Source of the DNA: Betaproteobacteria bacterium
Lineage (GTDB): Bacteria; Pseudomonadota; Gammaproteobacteria; Burkholderiales; Burkholderiaceae_C
DNA length: 6,594 nt
Direction: 5' to 3'
NCBI GenBank assembly: GCA_009927195.1
Contig: RFNL01000187.1
Location: 1 to 6,594 of the forward strand
Below, in pieces: positions 1 through 6,397 of the stretch (its first letter is position 1; each line of letters opens with the position of its first letter). The notes under the pieces are model-generated. The model had not been told where the DNA came from, did not search any database, and saw nothing but the letters and a program-made list of their open reading frames with translations. Position numbers and translations under genes: made by a program.

Positions 1-866
1 GTGTCGGTGGGCTCTGGCGCTGAACTTTGGGGCTCAGTGGGCCATTGGGTGGCGCGCGGAGCGAGGACACAGCGGGCCGCAAAACCCAGGTCTTCGCGGT
101 CCAGCAGGCTGCGACCGTTCAAAGCGGCATGGCCGCAGGCCAGGCGCAAGGCCAAGCTGGGCGCGCGCAAAGAGCCAATGCCCAAACCCATGGCGCTGGC
201 GCACAGGGCCTGTAACTGCTCGTCGCTGGCTTGGATGCGTGACAAGCGCTCGCGTGCTGAGCCCAAAGCCTGGGCATTGAGTTGGATGTGCAGTGCTGCG
301 CTTTCACCATCAACTATTGCAGCATCGGTCCAGGGGAGATCAATGTCCGAGGGCGAAAGGGCTTGCAGGTCCAACCAAACCGCCAAGCGCTCTTTGAGGG
401 CGGCGGCCACGCCCGCTTCGTCGGGCAAGGACTCATCCAAGGCCACCACCCCAAAGCGGGTGGCATTGGATGGGCTAGGGCGGTGGGCGGCTGGCACTTG
501 TTGGTTATCGAGGGCTTGGACCAGTGGGGCCATCAGGGCGGTTGGCATTCGTTCGGCCATGGGCAGGCACACCAGCCCCTGATCGGCCTGTTGCAACAAT
601 CCCGTTTGCATGCGCAGTTCACCGGTTTGCAAGGTCTGGGCCAGGTCGATGCCGCCCAGCAGCCGCTGGCCATCGGCCGAGCCCGGCACTTTCACCAGGG
701 GCAAGCCCAATTGCGCCAAGGCACCCAGCCAGCGATCGCGCACCGGTCCGTGCGGGGCCCGCAGGCACACCCCACCAAAACCATGCGGGTCGATTTGCAA
801 AATTTGCAAACAGGTCAGCGCATCGTGCCAGGCATCGAGTGGATGGGGGGGGTGGTCGCGGTCCAT
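1..866 (-). CDS. bchD: Magnesium chelatase subunit D, N-terminal part (runs off the left edge)
   Basis: BchD partners BchI in the AAA+ motor that, with BchH, inserts Mg2+ into protoporphyrin IX, the first committed step of bacteriochlorophyll synthesis. From the ATG at 866 the frame stays open for 288 codons to the window edge. It shows the BchD-type AAA+-like N-terminal domain: GFGGVCLRAPHGP (about residues 29-41) stands where BchI has its Walker A but lacks the GKS/T; GGIDLAQTLQTGEL (71-84) is the conserved BchI/BchD block; GLVCLPMAERM (97-107) replaces the Walker B. Residues 269-288 turn Pro/Glu-rich, which fits the start of the acidic linker; the C-terminal VWA domain would lie outside the window. 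The start is 20 bp past the bchI stop, with no good Shine-Dalgarno, so translation probably depends on coupling to bchI. A run of eight G (845-852, plus strand) falls in codons 5-8. Family call is firm; exact start is less so. Confidence 0.93.
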   Translation of the reverse strand, partial: MDRDHPPHPLDAWHDALTCLQILQIDPHGFGGVCLRAPHGPVRDRWLGALAQLGLPLVKVPGSADGQRLLGGIDLAQTLQTGELRMQTGLLQQADQGLVCLPMAERMPTALMAPLVQALDNQQVPAAHRPSPSNATRFGVVALDESLPDEAGVAAALKERLAVWLDLQALSPSDIDLPWTDAAIVDGESAALHIQLNAQALGSARERLSRIQASDEQLQALCASAMGLGIGSLRAPSLALRLACGHAALNGRSLLDREDLGFAARCVLAPRATQWPTEPQSSAPEPTD

Positions 867-886
867 GGCCAGCCAAGCTTGCTGGC

Positions 887-1912
887 TCAGGCGGCCAACA
901 CTTCTTGCAAACTGCGTTGCACCCGGGTGCCCGAGTCAGTGTCGTCCAAGGGGTTGCGGCGCAAGCGATGGCGCAAAGCCAGCGGGGCCATGCTTTGCAA
1001 GTGAACGGCTTGCACCGATGACTGGCCTTGCAACGCTGCCAAGGCACGGGTGGCGCGCAGCAGCGTGAGTTCGGCGCGCAGGCCATCGGTGCCCAATTGT
1101 TGGCACAGCCGGGCGCACAGCAGCAGCATGTCGTCGCTCACCGAGACATGGGCCATGCGTTCGCGGGCCTTGACAATGCGTTTTTGCAGTTTTTGATTTT
1201 CTTTCTGCCACTGCGCCTTGAAGGCCGCCGGGTCTTTTTCAAAGCCGTCGCGGCGTTTGATGATCTCCACCCGCAACGCCAAATCCTGGGGGGTGCGCAC
1301 CTGCACCGACAGGCCGAAGCGGTCCAGCAATTGGGGGCGCAGTTCGCCTTCCTCGGGGTTGCCGCTGCCCACCAATACAAATCGCGCCGGGTGGCGCACG
1401 CTCAGGCCCTCGCGCTCCACCAGGTTTTCGCCCGATGCGGCCACATCAATCAGCAGATCTACCAGGTGGTCGTCAAGCAGGTTGACCTCGTCAATGTATA
1501 AAAATCCCCGGTGGGCCTGGGCCAGCAGACCGGGCGAGAATTGCTTGATGCCTTGGGACAAGGCTTTCTCCAAATCCAAGGCACCGACCACCCGGTCTTC
1601 GGTGGCCCCCAAGGGCAGGTCCACCACGGCCACCGGCAGGCGCTCCAGCGGCAACTTTGCATTCGGTGATTTGGTTTGGCAGACCGGGCAGGCTTGGGCG
1701 TTTTGGGCCGGGTCGCACCGGTAGGGGCAGCCCTTGACCACTTGGATGGGGGGCAGCAAATCGGCCAGGGCACGCACCGCCGTGGATTTCCCCGTGCCCC
1801 GGTCGCCCAACACCAGCACACCGCCAATCGAGGGGTCTACCGCCACCACTTGGATGGCCAGGGTCATTTCGTCTTGACCAACGATGGCCGCGAATGGAAA
1901 AGTCAAAGCCAT
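887..1912 (-). CDS. bchI: Magnesium chelatase ATPase subunit I
   Basis: BchI is the AAA+ ATPase that forms the hexameric ring driving Mg2+ insertion into protoporphyrin IX by BchH, together with BchD. From the ATG at 1912 it is 341 aa, normal for the family. Visible motifs: Walker A GDRGTGKST (36-44), four conserved cysteines in CPYRC and CPVC (62-78), Walker B FLYIDEVN (137-144), sensor-1 region VGSGNPEEGELRPQLLDRFG (181-200), and a sensor-2-like GLRAELTLLRATRA near the C terminus. A longer frame reaches an ATG at 1960, but its extra 16 residues are not BchI-like. The proposed promoter also places the transcript start near 1933, downstream of 1960, and the ATG at 1912 has GGAA just upstream. 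It lies between bciB and bchD in one leftward unit and may also have its own promoter. Confidence 0.97.
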   Translation of the reverse strand: MALTFPFAAIVGQDEMTLAIQVVAVDPSIGGVLVLGDRGTGKSTAVRALADLLPPIQVVKGCPYRCDPAQNAQACPVCQTKSPNAKLPLERLPVAVVDLPLGATEDRVVGALDLEKALSQGIKQFSPGLLAQAHRGFLYIDEVNLLDDHLVDLLIDVAASGENLVEREGLSVRHPARFVLVGSGNPEEGELRPQLLDRFGLSVQVRTPQDLALRVEIIKRRDGFEKDPAAFKAQWQKENQKLQKRIVKARERMAHVSVSDDMLLLCARLCQQLGTDGLRAELTLLRATRALAALQGQSSVQAVHLQSMAPLALRHRLRRNPLDDTDSGTRVQRSLQEVLAA

Positions 1913-1939
1913 GGGGGTTCCAAAAACTGTTCTCAGCCC

Positions 1940-1968
1940 ATCATCCAAAAGACGGGACAAAGTGTCAA
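1940..1968 (-). promoter_or_regulatory. Candidate sigma70-type promoter for bchI-bchD
   Basis: Read on the minus strand, TTGACA (1968-1963) is followed after 17 nt by GATGAT (1945-1940, 4/6 to TATAAT). This predicts transcription starting near 1933 and a leader of about 20 nt before the bchI ATG at 1912. The -35 is the right half of the TGT-N12-ACA palindrome, the usual geometry for repression by PpsR/CrtJ. Inferred from sequence only. Confidence 0.5.
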
Positions 1969-1980
1969 GTTAAATTTACA
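1963..1980. promoter_or_regulatory. PpsR/CrtJ-type operator upstream of bchI
   Basis: TGTCAAGTTAAATTTACA matches the PpsR/CrtJ consensus TGT-N12-ACA exactly. It begins 2 bp beyond the bciB stop and overlaps the candidate bchI -35. PpsR/CrtJ is known to repress bch, crt and puc genes under oxic or light conditions in purple bacteria. The regulator gene itself is not in this window. The near-identical box at 4444-4461 strengthens the call. Confidence 0.65.
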
Positions 1981-1982
1981 GT

Positions 1983-3278
1983 TTAACGGGATTGATGTCG
2001 TTTGGGCGTTTCACCCCGCCCATCAGTTGTCGTTGGATGCAGGCCATAGCGGGCCGCCAGTTGCCACACATGGGCAGGCAGCATGTTTTTCAGCCGCGCA
2101 GGCGCTTGGCGGCGCAGGTGCAGGATCGATTCGATGGCCTTCATCTCTACCCGGGCGCGGGCAAACTCCAGGCCACGCGGGCCGATGCGCGGCATCAGCC
2201 AGTTGACCAGGGGTTTGAGCCAGGCGGGCATGCGCCGCAGGGGCAGGCCGCCTGCGGCGCGAGCGGTGTTGGTCAAAAAACCGCGCACGGCGCCGTCCCT
2301 GCGGCCCAGGCTGATGGGCCTGCTGGTGATGATCTTGGCTGACAGGCCATCGAGCATGGCCTGGCCACGGGCATTGCGCACCAGCAACCACTGCTGCCCA
2401 TGTCCACCCATATAGCCCACGGTGATGTCAGCCAACACATTGGTGTAGTCCACACAGGTGCGGCAGGTCAGGGGGAAAAAGTCGGGCGGCAAGGTGGACA
2501 AAGGCAGGTTCAAAAATGGAATCAGGCGCTTTTCGCCTTGGTCGGTGCGCACCTCGACCTTGTAATCGGTCCTGAACTCGAGGTAGGAAATATCTTGTGG
2601 ACGATCAGAGATCAGGTCCAAAAATTGGTGGAAGTTTTCGGTGCTGGTGTTGTCAGAGCAGGGCGTGCCAATCACATACAACTGCTGCAAGCCTTGCTCG
2701 CGCTCCAACTGCGCTTGGATGGCGCGCAGCGCATAGATCTGGCAGGGGATGCCGATCACGGCCAAGCGTTTGTGGCCTTGTGCCAGGGCTGGCTCCACCA
2801 GGCTGAGCAAAGGCGCGTAACCCATGCGCATGCCCCGGCACTGCTGCATGTCTTGCGCCCGGGTGACCAGCACCGGGCGCGGGCGCCAGCGGTCGGACGG
2901 GTCGGCGGCCATGGCAATCACCGCGTCGACCAGGTCTTGGGCCAGCAAATCCTCGGCCAGCCGGGTGGTGATGCCAGTCCACTGCGCGCCGGGCAGGGCC
3001 GGCTCCAGCCGTGCACTGAGGATTTGTTGGTACGGACCAAAAAACAATTCGTCGGCTTGCGCGCCGTGGGTGGGGGTGCTTTGTTGACGCTGGCGACCGT
3101 GCACCAGTTGTTCCAGGCCAGGGTAATCGGGTTGGATGAATTGGCACGCTTGCCCGCAGCGCTTGGGGTCTTGGGTGCGTGATAAACCGCAGTCGGTGCA
3201 CAGTTTGCGGTTGGGGGTCGGTGCAGGCGCTGGCGGGTTTAGCCACGCCTTTGCCTCTGGCTGGCGACGCTCGGTCAT
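1983..3278 (-). CDS. bciB: BciB-type 8-vinyl reductase (ferredoxin-dependent, FrhB family)
   Basis: BciB reduces the C8-vinyl group of divinyl (proto)chlorophyllide to ethyl, using ferredoxin, FAD and [4Fe-4S] clusters. The 431-aa product has the layout of the F420-hydrogenase beta-subunit (FrhB) family, BciB/HCAR branch: an N-terminal cysteine block CTDCG...RCGQAC (Cys27, 30, 41, 45); TGITTRLAEDLLAQDLVDAV (101-120); DPSDRWRPRPVL (126-137); GIPCQIYALR (176-185); GTPCSDN (204-210); CRTCVDYTNVLADITVGYMG (272-291). The first 20 or so residues are Pro/Ala-rich and the last 45 basic; neither end shows a recognisable domain. There is no evident membrane segment or signal peptide. The ATG overlaps the hemE stop as ATGA, so translation is probably coupled to hemE. 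The product could act on a related chlorophyll substrate (HCAR-type 7-hydroxymethyl reduction), but the bchI-bchD context favours 8-vinyl reduction. Confidence 0.88.
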   Translation of the reverse strand: MTERRQPEAKAWLNPPAPAPTPNRKLCTDCGLSRTQDPKRCGQACQFIQPDYPGLEQLVHGRQRQQSTPTHGAQADELFFGPYQQILSARLEPALPGAQWTGITTRLAEDLLAQDLVDAVIAMAADPSDRWRPRPVLVTRAQDMQQCRGMRMGYAPLLSLVEPALAQGHKRLAVIGIPCQIYALRAIQAQLEREQGLQQLYVIGTPCSDNTSTENFHQFLDLISDRPQDISYLEFRTDYKVEVRTDQGEKRLIPFLNLPLSTLPPDFFPLTCRTCVDYTNVLADITVGYMGGHGQQWLLVRNARGQAMLDGLSAKIITSRPISLGRRDGAVRGFLTNTARAAGGLPLRRMPAWLKPLVNWLMPRIGPRGLEFARARVEMKAIESILHLRRQAPARLKNMLPAHVWQLAARYGLHPTTTDGRGETPKRHQSR

Positions 3279-4381
3279 GCCTGGCGCATGTGGCGCGAAT
3301 GCTGATGCACCGTTTCGACCAAGGCGGCCACATGCTCGGGCGGTGTGAACTGGCTGATGCCGTGGCCGAGGTTGAAGATGTGGGTCGGGCCGCTGGAGTG
3401 CGGGTCGGTGTGCGGCTTGCCAAAACTGTCCAATACACGGCGCACCTCGGTGGCAATTTGTGCGGGCGGGGCAAACAGCACGTTGGGGTCGATATTGCCT
3501 TGCAGGGCTTTGCCAGGGCCACCCACGCTGCCGCCCACTTTGGCGCGGGCCTGGCCCAAGTGGGTGGTCCAGTCCAGCCCCAGTACTTCGCAGTCCAGGG
3601 TGTTCATGTCATGCAGCCACTGGCCTCCGCCTTTGGTGAACACGATGCGCGGGATGCGCTGTCCTTCGTGCTGGGTTTTGAGCTTTGACAACACCATGGC
3701 GGTGTAGGACAGGCTGAATGTTTGAAACGCGCCATCGGCCAAAACGCCGCCCCAACTGTCAAACACCATCACCGCTTGTGCGCCTGCATCGATTTGGGCG
3801 TTCAAATAATCGGCCACCGCAAGGGCGTTGACCTGCAAGATCCGGTGCATCAGGTCGGGGCGGCTGTACATCAGGCTTTTGACCAGGCGGTAGTCGTCCG
3901 AACCGCCGCCTTCGACCATGTAACAAGCCAAGGTCCAGGGACTGCCTGAAAAGCCGATCAGGGGCACGCGGCCATTCAAGGCGTGACGGATTGAGCGCAC
4001 CGCATCAAACACATAGCGCAAGCGCTCCATGTCGGGCACTTGCAAGGCGGCCACAGCGGCTTCATCGCGCACCACTTTTTCAAACTTGGGCCCCTCGCCT
4101 TGTGCAAAGCCCAGGCCCAAACCCATGGCATCGGGAACGGTCAAGATGTCAGAAAACAATATGGCCGCGTCCAAGGAATATCGGTCCAACGGTTGCAAGG
4201 TGACCTCGGTGGCGTAGCCGGGGTTGGTGGCCAAACCCATGAAACTGCCAGCCTGCGCGCGGGTATGCCGGTATTCAGGCAAGTAGCGCCCGGCTTGGCG
4301 CATCAGCCAAACCGGGGTGTATTCGGTCGATTGCCTGAGGCAAGCGCGCAAGAACAAGTCATTTTGTGGTTTCTTTTGCAT
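3275..4381 (-). CDS. hemE: Uroporphyrinogen decarboxylase
   Basis: HemE decarboxylates the four acetate side chains of uroporphyrinogen III to give coproporphyrinogen III, in the cytosol, upstream of both haem and bacteriochlorophyll. It is 368 aa, slightly above the usual 345-360. Both family signatures are present: PVWLMRQAGRYLPEY (23-37, with the substrate-contacting Arg28 and Arg32) and GFSGSPWTLACYMVEG (143-158). The catalytic Asp is Asp78 in LFSDILTVPDAMG. A late FNLGHGI block is also present. The start at 4381 aligns with the family N terminus (NDLFLRACLRQ follows) but has no clear Shine-Dalgarno nearby; AAGGA lies about 30 nt upstream. It is first in the leftward hemE-bciB-bchI-bchD run, behind a PpsR-type operator. 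Whether it is the only hemE in the genome or a cluster-specific extra copy cannot be told here. Confidence 0.96.
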   Translation of the reverse strand: MQKKPQNDLFLRACLRQSTEYTPVWLMRQAGRYLPEYRHTRAQAGSFMGLATNPGYATEVTLQPLDRYSLDAAILFSDILTVPDAMGLGLGFAQGEGPKFEKVVRDEAAVAALQVPDMERLRYVFDAVRSIRHALNGRVPLIGFSGSPWTLACYMVEGGGSDDYRLVKSLMYSRPDLMHRILQVNALAVADYLNAQIDAGAQAVMVFDSWGGVLADGAFQTFSLSYTAMVLSKLKTQHEGQRIPRIVFTKGGGQWLHDMNTLDCEVLGLDWTTHLGQARAKVGGSVGGPGKALQGNIDPNVLFAPPAQIATEVRRVLDSFGKPHTDPHSSGPTHIFNLGHGISQFTPPEHVAALVETVHQHSRHMRQA

Positions 4382-4443
4382 GTGATCTGTTCGCGTTGAA
4401 CCCAGGGTTTTCCTTGATGATGTCAGCTAATTTTTCCGTACAG

Positions 4444-4461
4444 TGTCAATTGAACTTGACA
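4444..4461. promoter_or_regulatory. PpsR/CrtJ-type operator upstream of hemE
   Basis: TGTCAATTGAACTTGACA fits TGT-N12-ACA exactly, with extended TGTCAA/TTGACA arms. Its minus-strand reading is 16/18 identical to the box at 1963-1980. It is 63 bp upstream of the hemE start. Read on the minus strand, the half facing hemE is TTGACA (4449-4444) and could serve as a -35, but the only -10 candidates at suitable spacing are poor (CTGACA, TGACAT). Further half-sites TGTCAA (4465-4470) and TGTAAA (4476-4481) lie to the right, so more than one dimer may bind. Confidence 0.68.
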
Positions 4462-4483
4462 TTTTGTCAAATGCCTGTAAATT
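4456..4483 (+). promoter_or_regulatory. Candidate rightward sigma70 promoter overlapping the operator
   Basis: TTGACA (4456-4461), a 16-nt spacer and TAAATT (4478-4483, 4/6 to TATAAT) point toward hemA. The -35 is the right arm of the operator, so this promoter would be under the same repressor as hemE. If it serves hemA, the leader would be about 650 nt, which is long; it could instead make a separate short transcript in the spacer, or be fortuitous. Confidence 0.35.
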
Positions 4484-4627
4484 AAAGCTTGGTCTAGCAC
4501 GGAATAAACGCCCACCATGGATGTCCTGCGGGAATGCATCAAGTCGCCAGCGCCATCAAGAGCCCTCTGTGTCGAGCGCCTGCTGGCTGGCCCATCCATT
4601 GCGCGATCGAGAAATCCATGCAGCGCT

Positions 4628-4957
4628 TCAATCGGGGGAATATATCGGTGCCAATGTGGGCAAGATGGCAGGAGCGATGCCCTGCACATTGTCCTCAACA
4701 TCCCGCAAGAGCGTTGGATGCGGAATGTGGGCCACCAAACCCACGTCCTTGAAATGCCCAAAGGCCACCAGGACCACATCCCCAGCTTGCGCCAACCGAG
4801 CGGTTGGAGCGGCTTTTCACCGCGCCATAAGGGCGTCGGCGTGGGCAAGCCGCAGGCGGTGCCAATGACCGCTGGCAGGGCCTGCCAAAGGCGCAAAGCG
4901 CGGGATAGCTTGATTGCCACGCGGGTCCCAATGCATTGGGACAAGACTTTGGACCTA
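4628..4957 (-). pseudogene. Possible decayed coding remnant, unrecognised
   Basis: On the minus strand one frame reads protein-like from about 4816 to a TGA at 4628-4630: it includes LAQAGDVVLVAFGHFKDVGL and ends in PTLAPIYSPD, with ordinary codons for this DNA. The same frame is cut by TGA at 4817-4819 and TAG at 4955-4957. Between those stops it starts at an ATG (4936), MHWDPRGNQAIPRF. A second minus-strand frame over 4920-4800 also reads plausibly (VAIKLSRALRLWQALPAVIG), so a frameshift near 4800 is possible. The overlapping 192-codon minus frame (4423-5001) and the 208-codon plus frame (4517-5143) look like shadows: through 4680-4800 they are Trp/Arg/Cys-rich and His/Gln-rich respectively. 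No family is recognised. It may be a pseudogene, a short gene with a TTG start, or chance. Confidence 0.28.
4925..4942. repeat. Perfect 18-bp palindrome
   Basis: GTCCCAATGCATTGGGAC equals its own reverse complement over all 18 bases and lies about 200 bp upstream of the hemA start. Without a loop it is more like a dimeric regulator site than an RNA hairpin. It does not match TGT-N12-ACA. It also overlaps the ATG of one segment of the possible remnant. Confidence 0.6.
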
Positions 4958-5075
4958 GACAAGCAGCGGCAAACAAAGCCAACCCGTGGGCGTTTGATCA
5001 CCCTCCAAGAGGGGCCCTGCGTGGGCGGCGCAAACGCTGTGGTGACACAACACCATGGCCTTTCCGCGCAGTGGA

Positions 5076-5116
5076 TTTGTCAACACAGGGCTCAGGTTGG
5101 GTTGCCCTGTGACAAA
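5076..5116 (+). other. Hairpin in the hemA leader
   Basis: The arms TTTGTC + ACAGGGC (5076-5091, with a 3-nt AAC bulge) and GCCCTGT + GACAAA (5104-5116) can form 13 base pairs around a 12-nt loop. The structure ends 11 nt before the purine-rich hemA ribosome binding site and is not followed by a U-run, so it is not a terminator. It could modulate hemA translation or mRNA stability, or be an inverted-repeat DNA site; its outer TTGTCA sequences resemble PpsR half-sites but the spacing does not fit TGT-N12-ACA. Confidence 0.4.
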
Positions 5117-5127
5117 GCGCACCCTTT

Positions 5128-5138
5128 GGAAGAGGGGG
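5128..5138 (+). promoter_or_regulatory. Ribosome binding site of hemA
   Basis: GGAAGAGGGGG precedes ATGAATG. Its GAGG core (5132-5135) is 8 nt from the ATG at 5144 and only 4 nt from the out-of-frame ATG at 5140, so it favours 5144. The 5140 ATG would give a 16-codon product. Confidence 0.7.
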
Positions 5139-5143
5139 CATGA

Positions 5144-6397
5144 ATGGCGGTTTGGACCCTTGGCTTGAACCACCGCACCGCGCCAATTGATTTGCGCGAG
5201 CGTTTTGCCTTTGCATCGGATCAAATGGTGAACTCATTGCAAGCCCTGCGCCGCCGCTTTGCGACGCACAAAGAAGTGGCCATCTTGTCGACTTGCAATC
5301 GCACTGAAATTTACTGTGCGGGCGAGCAAGTGCAGTGGCAAGACACCTTGCGGTGGTTGGCCGACACGGCCAACGCACAGGTGGACGATTTGCAATCCCA
5401 CGTTTACACGCTGGAGGGCGATGCATCGGCTCGGCACGCGTTCAGGGTGGCCAGCGGACTCGACTCCATGGTGTTGGGCGAGTCTCAAATTCTGGGTCAA
5501 TTCAAAGATGCAGTGCGCCTGGCGGCTGATTCGGGAGCCTTGGGCACCACCTTGAACCAACTGTTCCAAAGGTCTTTCGCCGTGGCCAAAGAGGTGCGCA
5601 CATCCACAGACATCGGTGCCCATTCCATCAGCATGGCGGCTGCCAGTGTTCGATTGGCCAGCCAAATTTTTGAAAGCCTTAAAGACACCCATGTGCTGTT
5701 TGTCGGGGCCGGTGAAATGATCGAGTTGTGTGTGGCTCACTTCGCGGCCAAATCACCGCGCTCGATCACAATTGCCAACCGTTCTGCGGCCAGGGCCGAT
5801 ATGTTGGCCCAGTTGAACGGTGGACAAAGCATTCCCCTGGCCGACTTGCCTCAGCGACTGTCCGACTTTGATGTGGTGGTCAGTTGCACCGCCAGCACCC
5901 TGCCCCTGATTGGGCTGGGCGCTGTGCAAAGGGCCTTGCGCGCACGCAAGAATCGGCCCATGTTCATGGTGGACCTGGCGGTACCGCGTGACATTGAACC
6001 AGAGGTTAAACAATTATCGGGTGTGTTCTTGTACACGATTGATGACCTGACCCAAGTGATCAACAGTGGGCAGACCCATCGCCAAGAGGCGGTGGCCGAG
6101 GCCGAAGTCATCATCGATCAAGGGGTTCAAAAATTCATGACCTGGCTGGAAACGAGAAGCCTGGTGCCCATGATCCAAGCGTTGAATCTGCAAGCCGATG
6201 CCTGGCGTCAGGCAGAACTCAACCGCGCTCGAAAGCTGATTGAAAAAGGCCAATCGGTCGACAGTGTGCTCGAGTCTTTGTCCGTGGGCTTGATGAAGAA
6301 AATTCTCAATAGCCCGCTGCGCGAACTCAATCATCCCGATGCGGCCCAAAGGGCCAAGGCCATCGAAGCGGTGAAGCACATCTATCTCAATCATTGA
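5144..6397 (+). CDS. hemA: Glutamyl-tRNA reductase
   Basis: HemA uses NADPH to reduce Glu-tRNA(Glu) to glutamate-1-semialdehyde, the first committed step of the C5 route to 5-aminolevulinate and so to haem and bacteriochlorophyll; it is usually the main control point of the pathway. It is 417 aa, a typical length. Visible features: N-terminal GLNHRTAPIDLRERFAF (7-23); the catalytic Cys51 in LSTCNRTEIY (48-57); the substrate-pocket block FRVASGLDSMVLGESQILGQ (100-119); the NADPH-binding GAGEMIE (188-194) with ANRSAARA soon after; and a helical C-terminal dimerisation region ending in HIYLNH. The start is set by family alignment and a strong GAGG-type ribosome binding site. It is transcribed away from the hemE operon. 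In many proteobacteria prfA follows hemA; here a tRNA gene follows instead, fitting a cluster boundary or a second hemA copy. Confidence 0.97.
   Translation: MAVWTLGLNHRTAPIDLRERFAFASDQMVNSLQALRRRFATHKEVAILSTCNRTEIYCAGEQVQWQDTLRWLADTANAQVDDLQSHVYTLEGDASARHAFRVASGLDSMVLGESQILGQFKDAVRLAADSGALGTTLNQLFQRSFAVAKEVRTSTDIGAHSISMAAASVRLASQIFESLKDTHVLFVGAGEMIELCVAHFAAKSPRSITIANRSAARADMLAQLNGGQSIPLADLPQRLSDFDVVVSCTASTLPLIGLGAVQRALRARKNRPMFMVDLAVPRDIEPEVKQLSGVFLYTIDDLTQVINSGQTHRQEAVAEAEVIIDQGVQKFMTWLETRSLVPMIQALNLQADAWRQAELNRARKLIEKGQSVDSVLESLSVGLMKKILNSPLRELNHPDAAQRAKAIEAVKHIYLNH

Larger units (their letters stand above)
4382..5143. other. Divergent spacer between hemE and hemA (762 bp)
   Basis: This spacer separates the leftward hemE operon from rightward hemA. 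Going rightward it holds the hemE leader (4382-4443), a cluster of PpsR-type half-sites (4444-4483), a minus-strand stretch that looks like decayed coding sequence (about 4628-4957), a perfect 18-bp palindrome (4925-4942) and a hairpin followed by the hemA ribosome binding site (5076-5138). Open frames cross it on both strands, the longest 208 codons, but none reads as a recognisable intact protein. The hemA promoter could not be placed with confidence. Confidence 0.6.

Noticed and set aside
282..1004. Plus-strand 240-codon open frame opposite bchD and the end of bchI
   Set aside because: Gln/His/Gly-rich shadow of the minus-strand bch genes; no family resemblance.
1913..1960. Sixteen-residue N-terminal extension of BchI from the ATG at 1960
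   Set aside because: Not BchI-like and lies upstream of the predicted transcript start; the ATG at 1912 fits the family.
2400..3182. Plus-strand 260-codon open frame opposite bciB
   Set aside because: Antisense of a clear BciB reading frame, with typical shadow composition.
4423..5001. Minus-strand 192-codon open frame across the spacer
   Set aside because: Its middle is Trp/Cys/Arg-rich out-of-frame reading of a better frame, and its end crosses the operator and hemE promoter region.
5038..5055. Further PpsR box near TGTGGTGACACA upstream of hemA
   Set aside because: The spacing does not give TGT-N12-ACA; the third base triplet is CCA.
4517..5143. Plus-strand 208-codon open frame ending at the hemA start
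   Set aside because: His/Gln/Arg-rich, reads as antisense of the possible minus-strand remnant, and no domain is recognisable.
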